Assembly: GCA_963850605.1 (NCBI GenBank)
Contig: CAWKLX010000007.1
Location: 372,001 to 436,000, forward strand
Source of the DNA: BOG-908 sp963850605
Lineage (GTDB): Bacteria > Pseudomonadota > Alphaproteobacteria > Acetobacterales > Acetobacteraceae
Direction: 5' to 3'
Length of the DNA: 64,000 bases
Below, piece by piece: positions 8,849 to 16,368 of the stretch. The first letter of the stretch is position 1. Each line of letters starts with the position of its first letter. A model generated the notes under the pieces. That model saw only the letters and a list, made by a program, of their open reading frames with translations, was not told where the DNA came from and did not search any database. Both the position numbers and the translations under genes were made by a program.

Positions 8849-8880
8849 CGCAGAGTGTAAACCTAGGCTTACACTCTGCG
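8849..8880. promoter_or_regulatory. Perfect palindrome with TGT-N12-ACA: CrtJ/PpsR-type operator upstream of crtI
   Basis: Arms CGCAGAGTGTAA and TTACACTCTGCG (12 bases, perfect) flank an 8-base centre ACCTAGGC. The inner part reads TGT, twelve bases, ACA at 8856-8873, the established CrtJ/PpsR binding pattern for photosynthesis and carotenoid genes in purple bacteria. It ends four bases before the crtI ATG and leaves no room for a Shine-Dalgarno site. Confidence 0.7.
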
Positions 8881-8884
8881 GTCA

Positions 8885-10387
8885 ATGACCTATCTTGCCC
8901 CTCACCGTCCCCACGCCCTGGTCATCGGCAGCGGTTTTGGGGGGTTGGCCGCCGCGATCCGTCTTGGCGCTCGCGGCTATCGCACGACCGTGCTGGAAAG
9001 CCTTGAGGCTCCCGGCGGCCGGGCACGCGTGTTTCGCCAGGACGGTTTCACCTTCGACGCTGGGCCTACGATCGTCACCGCCCCCTTCTTGCTGGAGGAG
9101 CTGTGGTCGCTGTGCGGCCGGCGCCTGTCCGACGATGTGGAGCTTCGCCCGATTGACCCGTTCTATCGTATCCGGTTCGCGGACGGCGCCACGTTCAACT
9201 ATACCGGCGACCCGGAAGCGATGCGCGCCGAAGTGGCGCGCTTCTGCCCGGCCGACGTTGCGGGCTACAACTCCTTCATGGCCGCCAGCGAGCGCATCTA
9301 TAAGATCGGGTTTGAGCAGCTCGGTCATGTGCCGTTCAACTCGTGGACCGACATGGCGCGCCTGATCCCGCAATTGGCCAAGCTCGGCAGCCATCGCAGC
9401 GTGCACGGCCTGGTCAGCCGCTATATCTCGGACGAGCGTTTGCGCACCGTGCTCAGTTTTCACCCGCTGCTGGTGGGGGGCAATCCGTTCGCCGCCAGTT
9501 CCATTTACAGCTTGATCTGCTTCCTGGAGCGCCGCTGGGGAGTCCATTTTGCCATGGGCGGCACCGGACGTCTGGTTTCCGGCATGGTGGACCTCATCAG
9601 GGGCCAGGGCGGCCAGGTGCGCTGCGACGCCGAGGTGGACGAGATCACCGTCGAACATGGCACCGCCACCGGGGTACGCCTGACCAGTGGCGAGGTCGTT
9701 TCCGCCGACATCGTCGTATCCAACGCGTGCTCCGCCTTCACCTACGGCACGCTGCTGCGCCGTACGCCGCGGCGACGCTGGACCGACCGGCGCATCGCGC
9801 GTGGCCGCTACTCCATGAGCCTGTTCGTCTGGTATTTCGGGACGCGACGCCGCTACGAGGATGTGGCGCACCACACGATCCTGCTCGGCCCGCGTTATCG
9901 GGCGCTGCTGCACGATATCTTCCAGCGCCACCATCTCGCCGGCGATTTCAGCCTGTACCTGCACCGGCCTACCGCGACCGATCCGTCGCTTGCCCCGCCA
10001 GGCTGCGACGCGTTTTACGTGCTGTCACCCGTGCCCCACCTGGATAGCGGCACCGACTGGCGGGCGGCCGCCGAGCCGTATCGCGCGCAGATCGAACAGG
10101 CGTTGTCGGACACGTTGCTGCCCGGCTTGCGTGAGGAAATCGTGTCGCAACGGATGATGACGCCGCTCGATTTTTCCGAGACTCTTCTCTCGCACAAGGG
10201 CGCCGCCTTCGGCCTGGCGCCGCTGCTGACGCAAAGCGCCTGGTTTCGGCCCCATAACAAAAGCGAGGAGGTGGACAATCTCTACCTCGTGGGCGCCGGC
10301 ACCCATCCCGGCGCCGGCCTGCCCGGCGTGCTCTCCTCCGCCCGCGTTCTCGACAAGGTCGTGCCCGATGCCCGTGTTTTCGCCTGA
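8885..10387 (+). CDS. crtI: Phytoene desaturase (CrtI type)
   Basis: A 500-residue flavoprotein desaturase that introduces double bonds into phytoene at the membrane. The FAD-binding motif VIGSGFGGLAAA begins at residue 13, with the ribose-binding glutamate in TVLESLEAPGG. The CrtI signature is near the C-terminus: YLVGAGTHPGAGLPGVLSSA. Length is usual for CrtI. It overlaps crtB by 20 bases, so the two are co-translated. The 12-base-arm palindrome ends just upstream of the ATG, and no ribosome site is seen between them; translation may be leaderless or the hairpin may affect initiation. The degree of desaturation cannot be told by eye. Confidence 0.93.
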   Translation: MTYLAPHRPHALVIGSGFGGLAAAIRLGARGYRTTVLESLEAPGGRARVFRQDGFTFDAGPTIVTAPFLLEELWSLCGRRLSDDVELRPIDPFYRIRFADGATFNYTGDPEAMRAEVARFCPADVAGYNSFMAASERIYKIGFEQLGHVPFNSWTDMARLIPQLAKLGSHRSVHGLVSRYISDERLRTVLSFHPLLVGGNPFAASSIYSLICFLERRWGVHFAMGGTGRLVSGMVDLIRGQGGQVRCDAEVDEITVEHGTATGVRLTSGEVVSADIVVSNACSAFTYGTLLRRTPRRRWTDRRIARGRYSMSLFVWYFGTRRRYEDVAHHTILLGPRYRALLHDIFQRHHLAGDFSLYLHRPTATDPSLAPPGCDAFYVLSPVPHLDSGTDWRAAAEPYRAQIEQALSDTLLPGLREEIVSQRMMTPLDFSETLLSHKGAAFGLAPLLTQSAWFRPHNKSEEVDNLYLVGAGTHPGAGLPGVLSSARVLDKVVPDARVFA

Positions 10388-11399
10388 CGCCGTGTATTTG
10401 CCTGATGATGACCTGGCCGCCTGCCGCGCGCTGATGCGTGGCGGCTCGAAGACATTTTTCGCGGCGTCCCATCTGCTGCCCGCGCGCGTGCGCGAGCCGG
10501 CGACGGCCCTCTACGCGTTCTGCCGCCTGGCGGACGATGCCATCGACGAATGCGGCGAGACACTGACCAGCCTTCACGATCGTCTGGACCGCGCCTATGC
10601 GGGTCGCCCCTGCCCCCATCCCGCCGACCGGGCTTTTGCTCACATGGTGCAAGCCCACCATCTGCCGCGCGCCCTGCCGTTGGCCTTGCTTGAAGGTTTT
10701 GCGTGGGACACGCAGGCGCGCCGCTATGCGACGCTGGACGAATTGCTGGACTATGCCGCCCGTGTGGCTGGCAGCGTGGGCGCGATGATGGCGGTGCTCA
10801 TGGGCATACGGCACCCCGCAGCCCTCGCCCGCGCCTGCGACCTGGGTGTCGCCATGCAGTTGACCAATATCGCCCGCGACGTGGGCGAGGATGCACGTGC
10901 CGGCCGGCTCTATCTGCCGCTCGACTGGCTGCGTGACGCCGGGGTGGATCCCGACCTCTTCCTGGCTGACCCGGTACCCGACGCGAAGCTCGCCAGCGTC
11001 GTCGCGCGCCTGCTGGAGGTTGCCGACACCTTGTATGTACGCGGCTGCACCGGCATTGCCGCGCTGCCCGCCTCGTGCCGCCCGGGCATTCACGCGGCTG
11101 CCACGATCTATGCCGAAATCGGCAGGACTTTGGAAAGATCAGGCCACGACATCACCCAGCGCGCCCGGGTTCCGACCGGCCGCAAATTGGTTCTTCTCGC
11201 GACAAGCCTGCGTGCCTTCCGCCCGGCCGCGCGCTCCCTCGCCGAGCCGGCGTTGCCGGCCTGCCAGTTCCTGGTGGATGAAGCGGCCCGCGCGGCACAA
11301 GCCCGCCCGATAACCTCCCCGACCCACGCGATCGGCGCCCGCCTCACCTGGACGTTCGACCTGTTCCAGCGCCTGCATCACCAGCAATGGGCGTCGTGA
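10368..11399 (+). CDS. crtB: Phytoene synthase
   Basis: A 343-residue trans-isoprenyl diphosphate synthase that condenses two geranylgeranyl diphosphates to phytoene. Both acidic motifs are intact: DDAID at residues 56-60 and RDVGED ending at residue 175. QLTNIARD and GRLYLPLDWL are typical of bacterial CrtB. The start ATG lies inside the end of crtI. With crtI it forms the minimal lycopene or neurosporene module; no cyclase, hydroxylase, spheroidene-type or bch genes are in the window, so the final pigment is unknown. Confidence 0.93.
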   Translation: MPVFSPDAVYLPDDDLAACRALMRGGSKTFFAASHLLPARVREPATALYAFCRLADDAIDECGETLTSLHDRLDRAYAGRPCPHPADRAFAHMVQAHHLPRALPLALLEGFAWDTQARRYATLDELLDYAARVAGSVGAMMAVLMGIRHPAALARACDLGVAMQLTNIARDVGEDARAGRLYLPLDWLRDAGVDPDLFLADPVPDAKLASVVARLLEVADTLYVRGCTGIAALPASCRPGIHAAATIYAEIGRTLERSGHDITQRARVPTGRKLVLLATSLRAFRPAARSLAEPALPACQFLVDEAARAAQARPITSPTHAIGARLTWTFDLFQRLHHQQWAS

Positions 11400-11402
11400 T
11401 CC

Positions 11403-11534
11403 ATGTTCGCCAAATGGGAATGGATCATCATTGAGCTGATCGTGCTGGCTTTTCTGGTGGCCGAACTCGTCTCCGTCCGCCGGTCGATACAAAGGGACCG
11501 CCGGGCTGCTTCTGACAGTCGCGAGGAGTCGTGA
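11403..11534 (+). CDS. Small single-pass membrane protein downstream of crtB
   Basis: A 43-codon open frame starting three bases after the crtB stop (ATG 11403, TGA 11532). The product begins MFAKWEWIIIELIVLAFLVA, one hydrophobic helix, and ends in a charged tail rich in Arg, Asp and Ser. Spacing suggests it is translated with crtIB. No family is recognised. It could anchor or regulate the carotenoid enzymes, but no sequence evidence shows this. The hairpin repeat begins ten bases after its stop. Confidence 0.5.
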   Translation: MFAKWEWIIIELIVLAFLVAELVSVRRSIQRDRRAASDSREES

Positions 11535-11543
11535 CCTGGGGAA

Positions 11544-11660
11544 AGGCAAGACCTTCTTTTTTGAAAAAAAGAAGCAAAAAACTTTTGTCAGTGCTGTCGC
11601 AGAGCAAATGGATAAAGAGTTTTTTGGTCCTTTTTTGCAAAAAAGGACTGCTTGCTTTTA
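11544..11660 (-). repeat. Dispersed hairpin repeat, copy 2 (inverted relative to copy 1)
   Basis: This is the reverse complement of copy 1, including most of the inner spacer: it carries GTCAGTGCTGTCGCAGAGC, matching copy 1 with only a few differences. The outer hairpins are CTTC/GAAG and GTCC/GGAC with A/T runs. It sits between the crtIB unit and the convergent gmhA gene and overlaps the gmhA stop codon, so it can serve both as terminator. Confidence 0.85.
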
Positions 11661-12254
11661 GTCATGTGAAAACAGGCTGTGCTCCACCGTAGCACAGATC
11701 ACATGCGCGGCCGTGATGTGAATCTGCTGGATGATCGCCGTACGGCTGGACGGCGCGGCGAATACCAGGTCGGCCGCGGACATGCCGGACGGGTCGGCGC
11801 CGCAGAAGGCCAGTGTCGCCAGCCCACCCTCGCGCGCCGCTTCCAGCGCGGCCAGCACGTTGGGCGAGCGGCCCGAGGTTGAGATAGCCAGCAGCACATC
11901 GCCGGGCCGGCCCAGCCCGCGCACCTGGCGGGAGAAGATGTGCTCGAAGCCGTAATCGTTGCCGATGGCGGTCAGGACCGAGCTGTCGGTGGTGAGTGCC
12001 ATGGCGGCCAGCGGCGCGCGATCGAACATCAGGCGGGAGAGGAATTCGCCGGCAATGTGCTGGGCGTCCGCGGCGCTGCCCCCATTGCCGGCGACGAGCA
12101 GTTTTCCGCCCGCGCGCAGGCTGGCGGTGATGCGGTCCGCCATGCGCACCATCGTCGCGCGCAGACCGGGGTCGGTCGCCAGGGTCTCGATCGCCCGTAT
12201 CAACTCCGCGAGGTAGTCATCGACCCAGGACAGGGGGGCGGGCTCGGTCAACAA
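11658..12254 (-). CDS. gmhA: Phosphoheptose isomerase (SIS domain)
   Basis: A 198-residue SIS-domain protein. LVAGNGGSAADAQHIAGEF and LLAISTSGRSPNVLAALEAAR are the sugar-phosphate binding loops, and the C-terminal helix ends HITAAHVICATVEHSLF. GmhA converts sedoheptulose 7-phosphate to D-glycero-D-manno-heptose 7-phosphate, the first step to the heptose of lipopolysaccharide or other glycoconjugates. A gmhB-like phosphatase is at 33749, so the route is split in this chromosome. The TAA stop is formed inside the hairpin repeat. Its length and motifs are standard. Confidence 0.9.
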   Translation of the reverse strand: MLTEPAPLSWVDDYLAELIRAIETLATDPGLRATMVRMADRITASLRAGGKLLVAGNGGSAADAQHIAGEFLSRLMFDRAPLAAMALTTDSSVLTAIGNDYGFEHIFSRQVRGLGRPGDVLLAISTSGRSPNVLAALEAAREGGLATLAFCGADPSGMSAADLVFAAPSSRTAIIQQIHITAAHVICATVEHSLFSHD

Positions 12255-12317
12255 TCGCTCCGGGTGGCGGACACGGGCGCTGTACGCGCGCGCGCCGCCA
12301 CCCGCAATGGCACCCGG

Positions 12318-13295
12318 TCAGCGCTTCTCGACGAATTGCACGGACGGGGTCGAGCCGCCCGCGGTGGTGCAGGCGCCCAGGTTGAGATTGTTGGTCTCGC
12401 CCGTGGTGCCGTCGTTCGGCTGGCAGGTGGGGGCGGCGGTCAACCCGTCGGTCAAGGCGATGCCGACGGTGATCGACGTGCCCTTGTTGAATTTGGCCTG
12501 GCTGCCGCCGCCATCGCCGATGACGTTGTATTCGGCCGCATTCCACGATTGGGCCAGGTTGACGACCGTGTCCTTCCCGGAGGTGCTGTAGGCGTTGCCG
12601 AGCGTGGAGAACACCAGCGTGTCGTTGCCGCCGAGCGTTGCCGTGCCCGTGACCTTCAAATCGGCCAGTTGGGCGAGTGGCTGCACCGGTGTGGAGACGG
12701 CCGCGCTGTTACGATAGCAGTCGCCGCTATAGGACATCCAGCCGCCGGGAGGGCATGTATTGCCGTAATGGATCAGCCAGTATTGCATGAAGGCGATGCC
12801 GGAGTTCGAGTAGACGAACTGCTCCCACCCGAGACAGGAGGATGGGTTGGTGGCCCCGTTGCAGACCGACGTCTTGAAGAATTGCGAGTTGATCTGAAGC
12901 GAATAGCTGTTTTTCCGGCCGTTATTGGTCTCGGATTTCAGGCCATTGATGGCCGGGAACGATCCTTCAGCGGATGTTACGATACCTGTCACGACGGCCG
13001 AATAGTCGTTTCCGTTGCCTACCGTATAGCCGCGGTGGCCATGGCTGGGCACGTAGGGGCGATTCGGGGCGTGTTTGCATTCGGTCTGTATCCAGTCGGT
13101 GCTGGGATACGCCGCCGCGAAGCAGCCTTCTTGGGGGACGGGTTTATGGGCGATCTGGGCCTGCCAGGCTTGGCGCGCCTGGGTGTCTGCATTCGGTGCG
13201 GCCAAGGCGGAGAATGTGAGCACGCCTTGCAGGCCGGCAGCCGCCAGGATGACCAGCGCCGTCGAATGGCGGCGGCCGGAGAGGAATAATGTCAC
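12318..13295 (-). CDS. Secreted protein of unknown function
   Basis: About 325 residues from GTG 13295, chosen because a GAAGGG ribosome site lies seven bases upstream. The N-terminus is a signal peptide (basic start, hydrophobic stretch to FSALAAP). The mature part has several paired cysteines (CFAAAYPS, CKHA, CNGATNPSSC, CPPGGW, CYRN, CQPN, CTTAGG), many Gly, Asn, Ser and Thr residues and beta-rich character. No enzymatic motif is recognised. It is divergent from the PQQ sugar dehydrogenase gene. It may be an extracellular binding protein or hydrolase of a family I cannot place. Confidence 0.7.
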   Translation of the reverse strand: MTLFLSGRRHSTALVILAAAGLQGVLTFSALAAPNADTQARQAWQAQIAHKPVPQEGCFAAAYPSTDWIQTECKHAPNRPYVPSHGHRGYTVGNGNDYSAVVTGIVTSAEGSFPAINGLKSETNNGRKNSYSLQINSQFFKTSVCNGATNPSSCLGWEQFVYSNSGIAFMQYWLIHYGNTCPPGGWMSYSGDCYRNSAAVSTPVQPLAQLADLKVTGTATLGGNDTLVFSTLGNAYSTSGKDTVVNLAQSWNAAEYNVIGDGGGSQAKFNKGTSITVGIALTDGLTAAPTCQPNDGTTGETNNLNLGACTTAGGSTPSVQFVEKR

Positions 13296-13538
13296 AGCAA
13301 AACCCTTCAGATGTTGAGGCTCCGCGCCCAAGCTGCGCACAACCCGACCATCTCGGGTCTGGACCGGAACGGTTGCGCGTGACGCATGGGAAACGTCCCA
13401 CACTCGGCTCCGATATGTCCAGCACTCGCTCGCGCCAGCGTGAGGTCGCCTGCAAGCTGTTCACCGCCTTCTCATGCGCCGCGCGATGCAACCCTGATGC
13501 GGCTGCCTCGTCGTGTCAGCACGCTCAGGAGACACCCC
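13296..13538. other. Divergent intergenic region, no gene seen
   Basis: This stretch separates the minus-strand secreted protein from the plus-strand PQQ dehydrogenase and must contain promoters for both. I see the ribosome sites at either end but no convincing operator or terminator. The open frames crossing it lack ribosome sites. Confidence 0.5.
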
Positions 13539-15329
13539 ATGCTGCAAGGCACCCCGCAACCTGTGATTACGCTCACCCGGCCGTCGCTGTACGCGAGTTT
13601 CGTGGCTGTTCCCTTCACGTGCTTTGCGGGTGCGCTGGCCACTGATCTTACCTATTGGCGCAGCACTTCGGTGACCTGGCAGATCTTTTCGATCTGGCTG
13701 ATCACGGCCGGGCTGGTCACGGCGGGATTGGCGATCATTGCCGGCATCATCGACCTTGTGGATCGTCGCCGGTTGGCCGGGTCGCGACCGGCTTGGATCG
13801 GGCTGGTGGGCCTGCTCCTGGCGACCGGGCTGGCCCTGGTGAACGCGTTCGTTCATAGCCGCGACGCCTATACCTCGGTCGTGCCCACGGGGCTGATCCT
13901 GTCGGGTGCGGTGGTGCTGATCCTGCTGCTGTCCGTCATTGATTGGGGACGGCCGCGCGTGACCTCCACGGCCGATGGCGTGCTGGTCGGGCGGCGCGGC
14001 AGCGCTTTGCCCTTTGTCGCCGCATCGGCGGTGGTGTTCCTGGGTGGACTGGGCGCGGTGTTCGCCTTCCAAGGTGCGGCCGATACATCGGTCGATCCCG
14101 CCAAGCAGATCGGCGCCAACCCGGCATTGCCGGGTCCGCATCAATATCTGCTGCCACCGATGCACATCGCTCCTGTGGCGCGCTGGGCGGCGGGGCAGAC
14201 CCCGACCGTGCCGGCCGGCTTCCACGTCGAAGCATTGGCCAGCGGGTTGGAGCACCCGCGTTTCGTCTATGCGCTGCCGAACGGCGACGTGCTGATCGTC
14301 GAATCGAGCGGCCCGACGGCGCCGATCAGCCGACCCAAGGAGCTGATCATGGGCCTGGTGCAGACCTATGCCGGTGCCAAGGAGCATGGTGGCAACCGCA
14401 TCACTTTGGTTCGCGCCGCCAATGGTGCAGCGCCTGCCGTGCGCACCGTTTTCCTGGACCACCTGACCTCGCCGTTCGGCGTGGCGCTGGTCGGCCATGA
14501 TTTCTACGTCGCCGACACCGATGCCTTGATGAAGTTTCCGTATGAGGACGGGCAAACGAGCATCACCGCGCCGGGCACGAAGCTGGTCGATCTGCCGGCT
14601 GGTCCAATCGACCATCATTGGACCAAGAGCCTGACGGTGAGTGCCGACGGCAACACGCTGTATGTGGGCGTGGGCTCCAACAGCAACATCACCGAGAACG
14701 GGATGGGCGCCGAGCTGGACCGGGCCGCCGTTTGGGCTATCGACCGGGCGACCGGGGCCCACCGGATTTACGCCAGCGGCATACGCAACCCGACCGGGCT
14801 GGGGTGGGAGCCGCAAACCGGCAAGCTGTGGGCGATTGCCAACGAGCGGGACGAGTTAGGGCCGAACTTGGTGCCGGACTACCTGACCTCGGTCCAGGAT
14901 GGCGGCTTTTACGGCTGGCCCTACAGCTATTACGGCCAGCACGTCGACCCGCGGGTGCAGCCGCAGCGGCCCGATCTGGTGGCCCGTGCCATATCGCCGG
15001 ATTACGCGCTCGGCTCTCACATGGCGCCGCTGGGATTGGCGTTTGCGACCGATGCGGTGCCGGAGCAATTCCGCCACGGCGCGTTCGTGGGTGAGCATGG
15101 CAGCTGGGATCGCGATCCGCTCAGCGGCTACAAAGTGGTGTTCGTGCCATTCGCCGATGGACGCCCGAGTGGGCCGCCGCAGGATGTGGTGACCGGGTTC
15201 TTGAGCCCGGACGGTCACGCGCACGGTCGGCCGGTGGGCTTGGCGATCGACAAATCGGGCGCGCTGCTGGTCGCCGACGATTTGGGCAACACGGTGTGGC
15301 GCGTGACGGCGGAACACCCGCCGAGCTGA
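13539..15329 (+). CDS. PQQ-dependent sugar dehydrogenase fused to a DUF2231-like membrane domain
   Basis: A 596-residue protein starting at ATG 13539 with AGGAGA upstream. Roughly the first 190 residues form about four membrane helices (CFAGALATDLTYW, IFSIWLITAGLVTAG and others), resembling a DUF2231 domain. The rest is a six-bladed propeller of the soluble aldose/sorbosone dehydrogenase type: GFHVEALASGLEHPRFVYALPNG, DHHWTKSLTVSADG, YASGIRNPTGLGWEP, ANERDELG and VGEHGSWDRDPLSGYKV. Such enzymes oxidise sugars with PQQ in the periplasm and pass electrons to the respiratory chain; the membrane domain would hold the catalytic part at the membrane. PQQ synthesis genes are not in the window. Confidence 0.85.
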   Translation: MLQGTPQPVITLTRPSLYASFVAVPFTCFAGALATDLTYWRSTSVTWQIFSIWLITAGLVTAGLAIIAGIIDLVDRRRLAGSRPAWIGLVGLLLATGLALVNAFVHSRDAYTSVVPTGLILSGAVVLILLLSVIDWGRPRVTSTADGVLVGRRGSALPFVAASAVVFLGGLGAVFAFQGAADTSVDPAKQIGANPALPGPHQYLLPPMHIAPVARWAAGQTPTVPAGFHVEALASGLEHPRFVYALPNGDVLIVESSGPTAPISRPKELIMGLVQTYAGAKEHGGNRITLVRAANGAAPAVRTVFLDHLTSPFGVALVGHDFYVADTDALMKFPYEDGQTSITAPGTKLVDLPAGPIDHHWTKSLTVSADGNTLYVGVGSNSNITENGMGAELDRAAVWAIDRATGAHRIYASGIRNPTGLGWEPQTGKLWAIANERDELGPNLVPDYLTSVQDGGFYGWPYSYYGQHVDPRVQPQRPDLVARAISPDYALGSHMAPLGLAFATDAVPEQFRHGAFVGEHGSWDRDPLSGYKVVFVPFADGRPSGPPQDVVTGFLSPDGHAHGRPVGLAIDKSGALLVADDLGNTVWRVTAEHPPS

Positions 15330-15346
15330 CGGGCGTAGGTGCCGCG

Positions 15347-15724
15347 TCAGCTTTCGACGGCACCCAACGTCACGACACGGCCGTTCACGGCGGCGACCGG
15401 CCATGGCGTGAGGGCCTGGCCGGCACACGGGCCGCCCAGGCAGCTTCCGTCCGCCACATCGAACACGGCGCCATGCCAGGAGCAGACGATGTGCCCGCCG
15501 TCCGGCGTCAGATACAAATCCAGCTGCTGCGCTAATGGCATTTGCATGTGCGGACAACGATCGGCGTAGCCGAACACGACTGTGCCGCGACGCACGACGA
15601 AGCCGTGGAAACGGCCGGCACGGAGTTCGACGACGAAGTTGCGCGCGGCACCATCCGCAATGGCGTCGAGCGGGCATAGTGTGATGCCGGCCGGTGTGGC
15701 GCTTAGTCGCACCAGCTCGGTCAT
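15347..15724 (-). CDS. Rieske [2Fe-2S] domain protein
   Basis: A 125-residue Rieske-type ferredoxin-like protein. The cluster ligands are CPH at residues 57-59 and CSWH at residues 81-84, in the usual CxH-CxxH spacing. It is the last gene of the tyrosine degradation operon, with its ATG overlapping the maiA stop (ATGA). A stand-alone Rieske protein could deliver electrons to an oxygenase, yet none of the two dioxygenases in this operon needs one, so its role is open. Confidence 0.85.
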   Translation of the reverse strand: MTELVRLSATPAGITLCPLDAIADGAARNFVVELRAGRFHGFVVRRGTVVFGYADRCPHMQMPLAQQLDLYLTPDGGHIVCSWHGAVFDVADGSCLGGPCAGQALTPWPVAAVNGRVVTLGAVES

Positions 15725-16368
15725 CCGGGCGCCCCGGGCTGGCGATCGGGATGCACCGCTGCCACGGCCGGCAGTGCGGCGGCGTGCTCACCGGCCTCTG
15801 CCACGCGGGGGAACGGCGTGAGATCGACACCGAACCGTCGGGCGGCGTAGAGCTGTGGGACGAGGTAGCAGTCCACGACGGTGGGCGTGTTACCGAACGC
15901 AAAGCCGCGTCCGTGACGGCCGATCAATATCTCGACCGCGTCCAGACCGAGACGCACCCAGTGCGCGGCCCAGGCCTGGGTCTGCTTTTCGTCAGCGTTG
16001 AACTCGTGTTTAAGCGCCCGCAGCACGCGAAGATTGTGCAGCGGGTGGATCTCGCATGCCATTGCGGCGGTCATCGCCCGCACGGCCGCACGATCGGCCG
16101 GCGTGTGCGGCAGCAATGGCGGAGTGGGATAGGTTTCCTCCAGCCATTCGATGATCGCCGGGCTTTGCGTCAGTATCGTTGTGCCGGCTTCGAGCACCGG
16201 GACCAATCCTTGTGGCGCCAGTGTAAGAAAATCCGGTGCCTGCTGCTCGTTTGCGCGCAGATCGTGGGTGATGGTTTCCCAGCGTAGATTTTTCAATGCG
16301 AGTGCGATGCGCACGCGGTAGGCGGCCGAGGAGCGCCAGTAGCCGTGCAGCCGAAGCGCTTCGGTCAT
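15721..16368 (-). CDS. maiA: Maleylacetoacetate isomerase
   Basis: A 215-residue zeta-class glutathione transferase-like protein that isomerises maleylacetoacetate to fumarylacetoacetate. The signature of the class, SSAAYRVRIALALK, is near the N-terminus, and APQGLVPVLE and LTQSPAIIEWLEE follow in the thioredoxin-like domain. The helical C-terminal domain includes CEIHPLHNLRVL, typical of MaiA. It starts at ATG 16368, overlapping the fumarylacetoacetase stop by four bases. Gene order and motifs agree with the homogentisate pathway. Confidence 0.92.
   Translation of the reverse strand: MTEALRLHGYWRSSAAYRVRIALALKNLRWETITHDLRANEQQAPDFLTLAPQGLVPVLEAGTTILTQSPAIIEWLEETYPTPPLLPHTPADRAAVRAMTAAMACEIHPLHNLRVLRALKHEFNADEKQTQAWAAHWVRLGLDAVEILIGRHGRGFAFGNTPTVVDCYLVPQLYAARRFGVDLTPFPRVAEAGEHAAALPAVAAVHPDRQPGAPG

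Noticed and set aside
13386..13538. Longer N-terminus for the PQQ dehydrogenase
   Set aside because: The upstream in-frame codons are Arg/Ser-rich without hydrophobic character, and AGGAGA stands before ATG 13539.
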